This document shows, one piece after another, positions 8,367 to 17,576 of a stretch of DNA of 64,000 nucleotides. A program made the translations under genes and the position numbers. The DNA is taken from positions 62,001-126,000 of the forward strand of contig MNQS01000021.1 of the NCBI GenBank assembly GCA_001915545.1, given 5' to 3'. Origin of the DNA: Bacteroides sp. 43_108. Its GTDB lineage: Bacteria; Bacteroidota; Bacteroidia; Bacteroidales; Bacteroidaceae. The notes under the pieces were generated by a model that was not told the DNA's origin, did no database searches, and saw nothing but the letters and a program-made list of their open reading frames with translations. Positions within the stretch are counted from its first letter, which is position 1. Each line of letters starts with the position of its first letter.

Positions 8367-8804
8367 TCAACGCAAATCTTCGTCAATTTCATCATCGTCA
8401 TCATCAAAGTCAAAATCGAAATCTCCAAAGAATGCAGGTTCCGTAAAGTTGTCAAGTTCGCGCCTTTCTTTCTTCGTTGGACGCCCCGTTCCACGTGCAC
8501 GTCCGACAAATCCGCTGATACGGTTCATCTCGAGAAGTTCATACTGATCAGGAGTAGTGACATTCTCAAGCACCTCTGGAACCAGCTTAGCACCCACTCT
8601 GTTCTGTATCGCCTTAAGAACCTTGAACGAATACGTCACAGGCGGTTTTCTCACCTGGATGATTTCTCCCTCTTTGACCATTCTTGAAGGCTTCAGTTTC
8701 ACACCGTTGAGCATGACTCTTCCATTTTTACATGCATCTGCAGCAATGGAACGAGTCTTGAATATACGTGCGGCCCAAAGCCACTTGTCCAATCTAGCTT
8801 CCAT
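8367..8804 (-). CDS. hslR: S4-domain RNA-binding protein (Hsp15-like)
   Basis: 145 residues. The S4 RNA-binding domain occupies about 1-60 (RLDKWLWAARIFKTRSIA, then KNGRVMLNG and VKEGEIIQVR), as in Hsp15, which binds free 50S subunits carrying nascent chains. The C-terminus after about residue 118 is an acidic FGDFDFDFDDDDD tail. It is the third gene after rplY and pth, which fits a role in ribosome rescue or assembly. Confidence 0.85.
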   Translation of the reverse strand: MEARLDKWLWAARIFKTRSIAADACKNGRVMLNGVKLKPSRMVKEGEIIQVRKPPVTYSFKVLKAIQNRVGAKLVPEVLENVTTPDQYELLEMNRISGFVGRARGTGRPTKKERRELDNFTEPAFFGDFDFDFDDDDDEIDEDLR

Positions 8805-8866
8805 ATCAGTATATCAGGAATAAACAGTCAAAACAATCATGCACAAAAAGAAATGCACACGAACTT

Positions 8867-9430
8867 CTACTTCTTATTATATTGGTTCATCGTTATGTTG
8901 ATACCTGCGAGACAGAAACTCTTAATGACTTCGCAAGCCGTATCCACACTTCCGCTCATCTGTTCAAGTTCCTCATCAGAGAAACGTCCCAGAACCCAAT
9001 CAACTTGTCCGCCTCTAGGAAAATCGTTGCCGATGCCGAACTTAAGCCTTGCATAATTCTGTGAACAAAGAACTGAAGCTATGTTCTTAAGTCCGTTATG
9101 TCCACCGTCGCTTCCGCCAGCCCTAAGCCGAAGTTTGCCCAAAGGCAGAGAAAGGTCGTCCACAACGACCAGCAGATTCTCTGGTTGAATATTCTCCTTA
9201 TTCATCCAGTAGCGGACAGCATTGCCGCTCAGGTTCATGTAAGTAGACGGCTTAAGCAGTGTGAGCTCGCAGTTTTTCACACGAACGTGCGATACAAAAC
9301 CATAACGCTTATCCTCAAAAACAGCATTGGATGCCTTAGCAAAGGCATCCAACACTCTAAATCCTATATTATGTCTCGTTCCATCATATTCTTCACCGAT
9401 ATTGCCGAGACCTACTATCAGATATTTCAT
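8867..9430 (-). CDS. pth: Peptidyl-tRNA hydrolase
   Basis: Cleaves peptidyl-tRNA released from stalled ribosomes so that the tRNA can be reused. 187 residues. Active-site residues are at canonical positions: Asn10 in GLGN, His20 in GTRHNIGF, and an aspartate in [20 protein letters not shown] is also present. The gene starts 9 bp after rplY ends, so the two are co-transcribed. Confidence 0.96.
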   Translation of the reverse strand: MKYLIVGLGNIGEEYDGTRHNIGFRVLDAFAKASNAVFEDKRYGFVSHVRVKNCELTLLKPSTYMNLSGNAVRYWMNKENIQPENLLVVVDDLSLPLGKLRLRAGGSDGGHNGLKNIASVLCSQNYARLKFGIGNDFPRGGQVDWVLGRFSDEELEQMSGSVDTACEVIKSFCLAGINITMNQYNKK

Positions 9431-9439
9431 CCGTTACAA

Positions 9440-10030
9440 TTATGCACCAGCTGCAGCGGCACGAGATGCACGTGTAGCACGTACAGCACATACGACAACT
9501 TCCTTAGAAGTGACAATATCAAGACCTTCATAGTGAAGAGCAGCAACCTTCATAGACTTGCCGAGTCCGAGATCTGTAACGTCGATATCCAAAGTATCAG
9601 GCAGATTCTTGTAAACAGCCTTTACTCTGAGCTTGCGTACGTTGAGTGTAAGCTTACCACCGGCCTTAACACCTTCTGCAAGTCCGTTGAGCTTAACAGG
9701 GATATCCATTACGATTGGGTGCTCCTCTGTGATCTGATAGAAGTCAACATGTACTGGAGTATCCTTTACGAAATCGCACTGGAGGTCCTTAAGAATAGCC
9801 TTTACAACTACACCATCGATATCGAGGTTTACGATGTATACGTTAGGAGTGTAAAGAACCTTTGCAAGTTCCTTCTGGCTTACTGTAAAAGTCTTTGCTA
9901 CTGGAGCATTGTTCTCATCTCTTTCTACTCCGTAGAGTACACATGGAACACCACCCTGACGACGGAGGTCACGGCAAGCTTTCTTTCCGAGGGCTGTTCT
10001 AGCCTCACCTTTAACTGTTATTTCCTTCAT
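9440..10030 (-). CDS. rplY: 50S ribosomal protein L25 (Ctc form)
   Basis: 5S-rRNA-binding ribosomal protein. 196 residues in two domains: L25 proper (about 1-95) and the C-terminal beta domain of the CTC/TL5 type (about 96-185), with an Ala-rich end. It is first in rplY-pth-hslR and has the best promoter in the window (10135-10166), followed by a leader of about 98 nt with two potential hairpins. Confidence 0.94.
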   Translation of the reverse strand: MKEITVKGEARTALGKKACRDLRRQGGVPCVLYGVERDENNAPVAKTFTVSQKELAKVLYTPNVYIVNLDIDGVVVKAILKDLQCDFVKDTPVHVDFYQITEEHPIVMDIPVKLNGLAEGVKAGGKLTLNVRKLRVKAVYKNLPDTLDIDVTDLGLGKSMKVAALHYEGLDIVTSKEVVVCAVRATRASRAAAAGA

Positions 10031-10134
10031 TTTTCAAAAAAATTGTGTTACTATAAATTAAGTTTATTGCTTAATTCGCCATCACACGCAGGTATTTCCC
10101 AAGGGTCAACCTTGTGCCTGTTGAAAAAGCGGTG

Positions 10135-10166
10135 CAAAAATACAGTATTTTTTCCATTCCGCCAAA
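10135..10166 (-). promoter_or_regulatory. rplY promoter
   Basis: Minus strand TTTG (10166-10163), 20 bp, TATTTTTG (10142-10135): both elements match the Bacteroidetes consensus at ideal spacing. Predicted start near 10128, giving a leader of about 98 nt with CAAGG/CCTTG and TTAAG/CTTAA inverted repeats. Confidence 0.7.
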
Positions 10167-10262
10167 TCAATCATCGTCCTTTTATGCAAGCACATATCAT
10201 CTGCAGACCTACATCACAGCATGCGAGCATCAAGACCATCAACATTCAAAGGACTAAAAACT

Positions 10263-11360
10263 TTAATTCAAGCCACCCTTTTCCATCAAATCGTAAAGCC
10301 TGCGCACCTTTATACCATAGTTGAAATTTTGAGTCATATCCAATCCGGCAAAGTTCACACCAACAAGCTCTCCTTTACGGTTTACGACCGGGCTTCCGCT
10401 CGATCCATGCAAAGCCGGTATCGTATACATCAGACGATTATCATCCTCCTGACTTACTGCACCTGTTGTCACCTGCGCCTTCAATCCCTGCGAAGTCTGC
10501 GCGAGCACTGGACCCAGATTGAACCCTATCATTATCAATTCTGAATTCTTGTCGTTGCCGACAAATTTACCCAGTTTGTCCGTCAAACTGTAATCAGAAA
10601 GAGGATCACCGTCTGTTACCTCAAAAATATGCTTGCCTTCTGGAGTCTTCTTGCCATCAAGCTGAAGCAAAGCCAAATCGGCATCCTCATTTTCTGCAAT
10701 CAACGTACAGTCATAGAAACCCGAATCAGCTTCGGCACGTGTTCCATTATAGGCAATGCTGACAGAATATGTCTGCTGAATCTCAATGTCAGAAAGATCA
10801 ATACGTCCAAGCTGTTCATACAATTCACGGCACTGTTCCATCTTGTCCTTCAGCATAGAGTAAAGTTCGCGCTCTACGGAATAGTCGTCACCTTTCATTA
10901 TTTTCGACAGGCTAGCATTCCGCACATCATTAGCCTGACGGCTGTAGCTTTCAAACCTTGAAACCATATCAGCACGCATATCGCTTATGACCGTGTTCAG
11001 ATTGCCTTTTACATCGTCATAACTTACCGGAGGTGTAACAACATGAGCATTCGTTGCAATCTTGCCGTCAGCAGAAACAAAAAATCCCGTGCCGTAAAAC
11101 TCGTACCCCTTGACGGAATCCTCATCCGCTACAAGGTTCTCCAGCTTGCCGTTTTCCGAAAAACCGGAAAAATACAAAGCAAGACCATCGTCGAGCTTGA
11201 CAGTATAATATCCTGTATTCTTTATCAGCACAACGCCAGATGCATATTTATTCTCCGCATCTTTTCTGGCATCGTTCATACAAGAAACCATAACGAGCGG
11301 AAGTGCACATACAACAATAAGATTTCTGAAAACTGAAACAAGCATTGCCTTAATATTCAT
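10263..11360 (-). CDS. Lipoprotein trypsin-like serine protease (S1/HtrA-like)
   Basis: 365 residues from the ATG at 11360; a GTG three codons upstream is open but less likely. The N-terminus is a lipoprotein signal with lipobox MVSC (Cys27). The catalytic triad is recognisable: His106 in IATNAHVV, Asp228 in DADLALLQL and Ser323 in HGSSGSPVVN. About 80 charged, probably helical residues (roughly 118-195) sit between His and Asp, which is longer than in simple S1 proteases. No PDZ domain is seen. Likely a membrane-anchored periplasmic protease; its substrate is unknown. It lies downstream of the P-type ATPase but behind a terminator. Confidence 0.82.
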   Translation of the reverse strand: MNIKAMLVSVFRNLIVVCALPLVMVSCMNDARKDAENKYASGVVLIKNTGYYTVKLDDGLALYFSGFSENGKLENLVADEDSVKGYEFYGTGFFVSADGKIATNAHVVTPPVSYDDVKGNLNTVISDMRADMVSRFESYSRQANDVRNASLSKIMKGDDYSVERELYSMLKDKMEQCRELYEQLGRIDLSDIEIQQTYSVSIAYNGTRAEADSGFYDCTLIAENEDADLALLQLDGKKTPEGKHIFEVTDGDPLSDYSLTDKLGKFVGNDKNSELIMIGFNLGPVLAQTSQGLKAQVTTGAVSQEDDNRLMYTIPALHGSSGSPVVNRKGELVGVNFAGLDMTQNFNYGIKVRRLYDLMEKGGLN

Positions 11361-11391
11361 TTGGTACACATATTTATATAGAATAAAAACA

Positions 11392-11440
11392 ATGGGCAGG
11401 AATGCTCATCCGCAAAAGCGCACCGCCGCATCCTGCCCAT
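11392..11440 (-). terminator. Terminator of the P-type ATPase gene
   Basis: Stem ATGGGCAGGATGC/GCA-TCCTGCCCAT with one bulged base (11392-11405 with 11428-11440), followed on the minus strand by TTGTTTTTATTC. It is just past the ATPase stop codon. Confidence 0.8.
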
Positions 11441-11451
11441 AACTCAACACG

Positions 11452-14310
11452 TTACTGTCTTGACGTAAATTTCTTAACAAGTCTGACTCCTTCGCCTGCA
11501 AACAGAACAAGAGAAGTTGCGGCGATGACAATAATCCAGTCAGTCAATGACAGAGGTGTAACATTAAACATCAGTCCGCCGAAGCTTACAATGATCACTT
11601 GACCGACAAGTATAAGTACTGCAATCAGACCGAATCCCGTGCAACCGGCAAAATGGAAAGCCGAACGTCCGGTAGCAAAAGCTCTTGCATTGAACATATT
11701 CCAGAACTGCATCATGACAAAGATTGTGAAGAACAGACTGAGTTCGTATGCAGACAAGTGATTGTCAGCCGAATTCATAACATAGCTTGATGCACATGCA
11801 AGACTTGTCACATCGGCGCGCTGGAAGAAGTACAATATGGCAACGAGCACCACAAAGAACACACCACCCGTGCCGACAATGTTCCAAGCCATTTCCTTAC
11901 TTATAATAAAGGCACGTCTGTCACGCGGTTTATCCTTCATAACCCTCTGTGAAGGCGGGAGTGAAGCCAAGGCCATAGCCGCAAACGTATCCATTATAAG
12001 GTTAACCCAAAGCATCTGAGTGACAGTAAGCGGATTCTCGGTTCCGATGAAAGCTCCGACAAGCACAATCAGACAGGCAACCACATTGACGGTCATCTGG
12101 AAAAGTACGAAACGTCTTATATTGAGATACAACGAACGTCCCCACATCACGGCACGTGCAATACTGCTGAACGAGTTGTCTATGATGGTTATATCGCTGG
12201 CCTCCTTGGCAACAGAAGTTCCGTCACCCATTGAGAGACCTACATGAGCAGCCTTAAGTGCAGGTGCATCGTTTGTACCGTCACCGGTAACAGCTACAAC
12301 CTGACCGCGCTTCTGCAAAGCCTCAACCAATCGTTTCTTATCCAAAGGTCTTGCACGAGGAATAATCTTAAGCTTCTCTACACGTTCAAGAAGTTCCTCA
12401 TCCGTCAATTTCTCAAACTCAGGACCAGTCAAAATATTCTCGTCGGTGTCGGTATCTTTCCAAAGACCGATCTGACGACCGATTTCCTTTGCAGTACCCG
12501 GAGTATCCCCTGTGACAATCTTGATGCTTATGCCGGCATCCATACACTCAGCAACAGCCGCAGGAACATCCGCTCTCACAGGATCCGAAATAGCTGTAAT
12601 TCCAAGGAAATTCAGTCCCGAAGCAACCAGCTTGCCATCATCTATAGCCTTATCGCCGTCCTCAAGAACCTGATATGCAAATCCAAGAGTACGCATAGCC
12701 TGATTCTGATATGCAAGAAGCTGACTGTCGATTTCCTTACGCGATACACCTCCGCATATCGTAGCACACTTAGATGCCACAATCTCAGGTGCACCCTTCA
12801 CATAAACCACACGCTTGCCTGCAACCGGCGACTTCACGACAGTTGCCATATATTTGTTTTCAGTTGTGAAAGGAATCTCATCCACCACCTCGGCATTCTG
12901 TCTCATCGACATATAGTCAACGCCATGACTCTTGAGCCAAAGCATAAGAGCACCCTCAGTAGGATTTCCTACAGCTTTCGGATGTTCAGGATCAGACAAA
13001 TCGAGAGAAGCAGTCGAGTTGACAGCCATTCCCTCCATGATGAAATTGCTGACTTCATCGTCAGAAAGTTTCTGATCGCCGTTCAAAGAATAGAAATTGG
13101 TTGCATATACACGCATCTGGTTCTGCGTAAGAGTTCCTGTCTTATCAGTACAAATTACAGTTGTAGCTCCCATAGTCTCGCAGGCATGCATCTTTCTCAC
13201 AAGGTTGTTGGTCTTGAGCATTCGTCTCATGCTGTATGCAAGACTCAACGTTACAGCCATCGGCAGACCTTCCGGCACAGATACGACAATAAGAGTTACT
13301 GCTATCATCAATGTATCCAAGATATACGCCAGCAGCACTGCTATGTTTTCTCCGGCACGCAATGTCTCAAACACATACAGGGTACATCCGATGAGGACCG
13401 CAAAGAACATAACAGTACATACTATCTTCACATTTGTAGAGAACTTGTTGAAACGGAACATGAGAAGATAGAAGAATATCACTGTAGGGATAATCACAAT
13501 GAAAGAAAGAGCTTCATAGTGGAAGAATCCCAAAAGCTTGCCTATAAGAATAAGACCGGCACAAACATAACTGCACTTGGTTATGAGAGCACCGAGACCC
13601 TCAAGCTGCTCGTTCAAAGGAGTCTTAACACTGTTGTCTATCTGCGCTTCCTTAAATACCTTACCATTCTCAGTGCTGTCACCGACTGCTTCTACCTTGA
13701 ATATTCCGTGACCTTCCATAACCTTTGTGCCACGCATAACATGGTCAGAAGGATATGTGGCATTGCTGTCGAAAAGACTTTCGTCGGTAGTCTTATGACA
13801 CAAAGGCTCACCGGTAAGAGTTGATTCGTCAACGTTGAGCGACACAGCTTCAAGAAGCACACCGTCGGCAGGTATCTCGTCGCCTGTACCTATAACAACA
13901 ATATCACCTACTACTACATCACGCTTAGGAACCTCCTGAGTATTGCCGTCACGAATAACTCTGACTGGCTCATCGTCGTTGACCTGATTAAGTAGAGCAA
14001 ATTCCTTGTCTGCCTTCATCTCGAAGAAGAAGGACAGACCTGTGGCCAAGAGAATGGCTACAAATATTCCGACAGGTTCGAAGAACACCACAGTGCCCTC
14101 GCCCAATCCGAAAAATTCGTAGAATGATATTCCGAGCGACAAGATGCCGGCAATTATAAGAATAATGATTAGAGGGTCGGCAAACTTGCCCAAAAACTTC
14201 ATAAACAGAGATTCTTTCTGTTTAGGCGTCAAAACATTGTCACCGTGCTTTCGTCTGCTTTCTTCAACTTCGGCACGAGACAATCCAACATAGGATTTCT
14301 TCTTTTCCAT
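11452..14310 (-). CDS. Calcium-translocating P-type ATPase (P2 type)
   Basis: Inner-membrane pump of 952 residues. Domains in order: N-terminal cation-ATPase domain (about 5-60), actuator with TGE at 166-168, membrane helix with the PEGLP ion site (346-350), phosphorylation loop CTDKTGTLT (Asp389), nucleotide-binding domain with KGAPE, hinge TGDGTNDAPALK, and a C-terminal set of helices with NLIMDTFAAMALA. This pattern matches PMCA/SERCA-like bacterial calcium exporters; calcium is inferred from the family. An insert of about 45 hydrophobic residues (about 265-315) lies before PEGLP. Own promoter and terminator; divergent from lysS. Confidence 0.92.
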   Translation of the reverse strand: MEKKKSYVGLSRAEVEESRRKHGDNVLTPKQKESLFMKFLGKFADPLIIILIIAGILSLGISFYEFFGLGEGTVVFFEPVGIFVAILLATGLSFFFEMKADKEFALLNQVNDDEPVRVIRDGNTQEVPKRDVVVGDIVVIGTGDEIPADGVLLEAVSLNVDESTLTGEPLCHKTTDESLFDSNATYPSDHVMRGTKVMEGHGIFKVEAVGDSTENGKVFKEAQIDNSVKTPLNEQLEGLGALITKCSYVCAGLILIGKLLGFFHYEALSFIVIIPTVIFFYLLMFRFNKFSTNVKIVCTVMFFAVLIGCTLYVFETLRAGENIAVLLAYILDTLMIAVTLIVVSVPEGLPMAVTLSLAYSMRRMLKTNNLVRKMHACETMGATTVICTDKTGTLTQNQMRVYATNFYSLNGDQKLSDDEVSNFIMEGMAVNSTASLDLSDPEHPKAVGNPTEGALMLWLKSHGVDYMSMRQNAEVVDEIPFTTENKYMATVVKSPVAGKRVVYVKGAPEIVASKCATICGGVSRKEIDSQLLAYQNQAMRTLGFAYQVLEDGDKAIDDGKLVASGLNFLGITAISDPVRADVPAAVAECMDAGISIKIVTGDTPGTAKEIGRQIGLWKDTDTDENILTGPEFEKLTDEELLERVEKLKIIPRARPLDKKRLVEALQKRGQVVAVTGDGTNDAPALKAAHVGLSMGDGTSVAKEASDITIIDNSFSSIARAVMWGRSLYLNIRRFVLFQMTVNVVACLIVLVGAFIGTENPLTVTQMLWVNLIMDTFAAMALASLPPSQRVMKDKPRDRRAFIISKEMAWNIVGTGGVFFVVLVAILYFFQRADVTSLACASSYVMNSADNHLSAYELSLFFTIFVMMQFWNMFNARAFATGRSAFHFAGCTGFGLIAVLILVGQVIIVSFGGLMFNVTPLSLTDWIIVIAATSLVLFAGEGVRLVKKFTSRQ

Positions 14311-14385
14311 ATTTTTTGCTTAAAAAATTATTTTCAGTCAATTATATAGCCACACACAATTATGCAAACAACACATTTGAGACTA

Positions 14386-14393
14386 CAAACATA
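14386..14393 (-). promoter_or_regulatory. -7 element of the P-type ATPase promoter
   Basis: TATGTTTG on the minus strand, an exact TAnnTTTG match, 75 bp before the ATG, with TTGG 23 bp further upstream. Predicted start near 14379. Confidence 0.5.
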
Positions 14394-14494
14394 GAAAAAA
14401 ATCAGCCATTATTTAACCAATAGATTCAAAATAATGTTTTCCGACATAAAAATGAAATAAAAACAGCGTATGCAAGGGCCATAAACAAAAGGCA

Positions 14495-14582
14495 CGGGCG
14501 CCCGAGCTGAAAATTCCGAGCCCTCGGAACGAACATTGCAAGCGCTCGGAATAAACGGCGCAAGCGCTCGCATCTGTTAACA
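14495..14582. repeat. Four tandem 22-bp degenerate repeats with 10-bp dyads
   Basis: Units begin at 14495, 14517, 14539 and 14561. Each opens with a 10-bp dyad: CGGGCGCCCG (perfect), CGAGCCCTCG, CAAGCGCTCG, CAAGCGCTCG. The block is G+C-rich inside an A+T-rich divergent intergenic region between the P-type ATPase gene and lysS. The same unit occurs at 54634-54699. The 22-bp period is about two helical turns, so all dyads face the same side of the DNA. Confidence 0.75.
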
Positions 14583-14653
14583 TGAAAAAAGAAAAAATAA
14601 AAGCAAAAACAACAAATATGGCCGTACAGGTCAGCTTTGTCAGCATAAATTAC

Positions 14654-14661
14654 TACATTTG
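14654..14661 (+). promoter_or_regulatory. -7 element of lysS promoter
   Basis: TACATTTG, an exact TAnnTTTG match, with a TTTG at 14636-14639 (14-bp spacing, short). The predicted start near 14667 gives a leader of about 80 nt to the ATG. The element overlaps an in-frame TTG at 14659, which argues against that codon as the lysS start. Confidence 0.55.
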
Positions 14662-14748
14662 CAACATATTATGCCGGATAGTGTCCATACGCCAAACGCG
14701 GGAAAAGGATGCCGGCAAACAGACCGCAAGAACATAATTAATCAATAT

Positions 14749-16470
14749 ATGAACGTACTAGAATTAAGCGAACAGGAAATCAACCGTCGGAACAACCTCG
14801 CGCAGCTGCGCGCAATGGGCATAGACCCATATCCGGCAGCAGAATACCCTACAAACGCATTCTCTGAGGAAATAATCAGAAACTTCAACGAAGAGGAGAA
14901 TCGCGAAGTGTGCATTGCAGGTAGAATGATGAGCCGCAGAATCATGGGAAAAGCTTCATTCGTGGAGATACAGGATTCTAAAGGACGCATTCAGGTGTAT
15001 ATCACACGCGACGACATCTGTCCGGGAGAAGACAAGGAAATGTACAACACCGTGTTCAAGAAACTTCTTGACCTTGGCGACTTCATCGGCATAAAGGGAT
15101 TCGTATTCAGAACCCAGACAGGAGAAATCAGCGTTCATGCAAAAGAAATCACAGTACTGGCCAAGAGCCTCAAGCCACTTCCAATCGTAAAGTACAAGGA
15201 CGGAGTGGCATACGATGCTTTCGAAGATCCAGAACTCAGATACCGCCAGCGCTACGTTGACCTCATCGTCAACGACGGCATCAAGGACACTTTCCTCAAA
15301 AGAACAAAGGTGATTTCAACTATGAGAAGAGTACTTGACGAAGCTGGATATACAGAGGTTGAAACACCTATACTGCAATCTATCCCAGGCGGAGCAAGTG
15401 CACGCCCATTCATCACACACCACAACTCTCTCGACATAGACCTCTATTGCCGTATTGCCACAGAGCTGTATCTGAAGAGACTCATCGTCGGCGGATTTGA
15501 AGGTGTATACGAAATAGGAAAGAACTTCCGCAACGAAGGAATGGACAAGAACCACAATCCTGAATTCACATGCATGGAACTTTACGTGCAGTACAAGGAT
15601 TACAACTGGATGATGTCATTCACAGAAACTTTGCTCGAAAAGATATGTACTGCTGTAAACGGCAAACCGGAAACAGTAATCGACGGCAAGACAATAAGTT
15701 TCAAGGCACCTTACAGAAGACTGCCTATTCTCGAAGCCATCAAGGAAAAGACAGGATATGACCTCGAAGGAAAGAGCGAAGAAGAAATCCGCGAAATATG
15801 CCTGAAGCTCAACATGGAGATAGACGACACTATGGGTAAGGGCAAGCTCATTGACGAGATTTTCGGAGAATTCTGCGAGGGCACATTCATTCAGCCTACA
15901 TTCATCACAGACTATCCGGTAGAAATGTCGCCTCTGACAAAGATGCACAGATCAAAGCCGGGACTTACTGAAAGATTCGAGCTCATGGTCAATGGAAAAG
16001 AGCTGGCAAACGCTTATTCAGAGCTCAACGACCCTATCGACCAGGAAGAGAGATTCAAGGAGCAGATGCGTCTGGCCGACAAGGGCGACGATGAAGCAAT
16101 GATCATCGACCAGGACTTCCTGAGAGCGCTTCAGTACGGTATGCCTCCAACATCTGGTATCGGAATCGGTATAGACCGACTCGTGATGCTCATGACAGGA
16201 CAGACAACTATACAGGAGGTACTCTTCTTCCCGCAGATGCGTCCGGAAAAGAAAGTGCCTAAAGACCCTGTATCAAAATATACAGAATTGGGATTTGAAG
16301 AGGAAATCGTTCCGGTACTCCAGAAAGCCGGATACAATCTCGTGGCCGACCTGCAGGGGGCAAACGCACAGAAGGTGCAGCAGCAGATCGGAGAAATACT
16401 GAAAAAGTACAAGCTGGAAATCAGAAAGCCATCGGTTGACGAAATCACAGCTTGTATAGAAAAAATATAA
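14749..16470 (+). CDS. lysS: Lysyl-tRNA synthetase, class II
   Basis: Charges tRNA-Lys in the cytosol. 573 residues. The OB-fold anticodon-binding domain is at about 45-150 ([23 protein letters not shown]). The class II core has motif 2 ([21 protein letters not shown]) and motif 3 ([15 protein letters not shown]). After motif 3 there is an extension of about 70 residues beyond the E. coli length, ending in a helical stretch ([23 protein letters not shown]) that Bacteroidetes LysRS usually carry. The ATG at 14749 is chosen because the upstream in-frame TTG lies on the promoter. Confidence 0.96.
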   Translation: MNVLELSEQEINRRNNLAQLRAMGIDPYPAAEYPTNAFSEEIIRNFNEEENREVCIAGRMMSRRIMGKASFVEIQDSKGRIQVYITRDDICPGEDKEMYNTVFKKLLDLGDFIGIKGFVFRTQTGEISVHAKEITVLAKSLKPLPIVKYKDGVAYDAFEDPELRYRQRYVDLIVNDGIKDTFLKRTKVISTMRRVLDEAGYTEVETPILQSIPGGASARPFITHHNSLDIDLYCRIATELYLKRLIVGGFEGVYEIGKNFRNEGMDKNHNPEFTCMELYVQYKDYNWMMSFTETLLEKICTAVNGKPETVIDGKTISFKAPYRRLPILEAIKEKTGYDLEGKSEEEIREICLKLNMEIDDTMGKGKLIDEIFGEFCEGTFIQPTFITDYPVEMSPLTKMHRSKPGLTERFELMVNGKELANAYSELNDPIDQEERFKEQMRLADKGDDEAMIIDQDFLRALQYGMPPTSGIGIGIDRLVMLMTGQTTIQEVLFFPQMRPEKKVPKDPVSKYTELGFEEEIVPVLQKAGYNLVADLQGANAQKVQQQIGEILKKYKLEIRKPSVDEITACIEKI

Positions 16471-16496
16471 ACATTTTCTCATTCAACCTGACAATC

Positions 16497-17498
16497 ATGC
16501 ATTTCGAAAGTTGCGGACGAGTGGCCATCATGGGCGGCGGAAGCTGGGCAACAGCTATAGCCAAAATTGTGATGAACCATGAAGAAAACATCAACTGGTA
16601 TATCCGACGCGCAGACAGGATAGAAGAGTTCAGGAAGCTGGGCCACAACCCGGCCTACCTCACCGGACTGCATTTTGATGTCAACAGGATAAACTTCTCG
16701 TCAGACATTAACGACATCGTGAAGAATTCAGACACTCTGATATTCGTCACACCATCACCTTATCTCAAAAGTCATCTGAAGAAATTGAAGACGAACCTGA
16801 GAGACAAGATGGTCGTTACGGCCATCAAGGGTATTGTGCCGGACGAAAACATCACAGTGTCACGATATTTCCAACGCATGTATAAAGTGCCTGAAGATCA
16901 GGTAGCGACTATCGGCGGCCCATCACATGCAGAAGAAGTAGCGCTGGACAGATTGTGCTACCTCACTGTGGGATGCCGAAGTCTGGAAAACGCGTCGCTG
17001 ATATCAGACCTATTGGCATCGGCCAGCGTCAAGACTTCAATAAGCACAGATGTCGAAGGCATAGAATACGGTTCTGTGCTCAAGAACGTCTATGCCATCG
17101 CTACCGGCATCTGCCACGGACTGAAATACGGAGACAACTTCCAGTCTGTCCTCATTGCCAATGCACTGCAGGAAATGGACAGATTCCTGCAAACCGTAGA
17201 GCCTTGCGAAAGACACATAGAAGATTCTGTGTATCTGGGCGACCTGCTCGTAACCACCTACTCCAACTTCTCTCGCAACAGAGTGTTCGGAACAATGATC
17301 GGACAAGGATATTCTGTCAAGACAGCACAGCTGGAAATGGAAATGATTGCAGAAGGTTACTACGGTACAAACTGCATGAAGGAAATCAACCGGAAATATC
17401 ATGTCAACATGCCTATTCTGGACGCTGTATACAACATTCTGTACGAGAAGATTTCCCCAATGGTAGAAATAAAGCTATTGTCTGAATCCTTCAAATGA
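16497..17498 (+). CDS. gpsA: NAD(P)H-dependent glycerol-3-phosphate dehydrogenase
   Basis: Reduces dihydroxyacetone phosphate to sn-glycerol-3-phosphate, the backbone of phospholipids. 333 residues: Rossmann motif MGGGSWATAIAKI near the N-terminus, KGIVPDE and GGPSHAEEV in the middle, catalytic-lysine region VLKNVYAIATGICHGLKYGDN, and GDLLVTTYSNFSRNRVFG near the substrate site. The gene begins 26 bp after lysS, so it is probably co-transcribed. The ATG at 16497 is preferred over a TTG at 16452 that would overlap lysS. Confidence 0.94.
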   Translation: MHFESCGRVAIMGGGSWATAIAKIVMNHEENINWYIRRADRIEEFRKLGHNPAYLTGLHFDVNRINFSSDINDIVKNSDTLIFVTPSPYLKSHLKKLKTNLRDKMVVTAIKGIVPDENITVSRYFQRMYKVPEDQVATIGGPSHAEEVALDRLCYLTVGCRSLENASLISDLLASASVKTSISTDVEGIEYGSVLKNVYAIATGICHGLKYGDNFQSVLIANALQEMDRFLQTVEPCERHIEDSVYLGDLLVTTYSNFSRNRVFGTMIGQGYSVKTAQLEMEMIAEGYYGTNCMKEINRKYHVNMPILDAVYNILYEKISPMVEIKLLSESFK

Positions 17499-17576
17499 CA
17501 AATCGGCAAAGGAAAAAGAGAAAATAGTATTACACAAAAAAAGAAATACTCAATACATAATTTAAATAAGGTAAAT

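Noticed and set aside
9098..10324. Open frame of 408 codons on the plus strand across pth and rplY
   Set aside because: It runs opposite two certain genes and the rplY promoter, and has no recognisable product.
12244..13824. Open frame of 526 codons on the plus strand, opposite the P-type ATPase gene
   Set aside because: Composition is that of an antisense shadow (rich in Cys, His, Ser, Arg), with no recognisable domain, and the minus-strand gene is fully intact.
14473..14494. A possible fifth 22-bp unit before the lysS repeats
   Set aside because: About half the bases match the next unit but the dyad is not kept, so it is not counted.
14659..14748. Longer N-terminus for lysS from a TTG at 14659
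   Set aside because: The TTG overlaps the -7 promoter element, and the ATG at 14749 gives the normal LysRS N-terminus.
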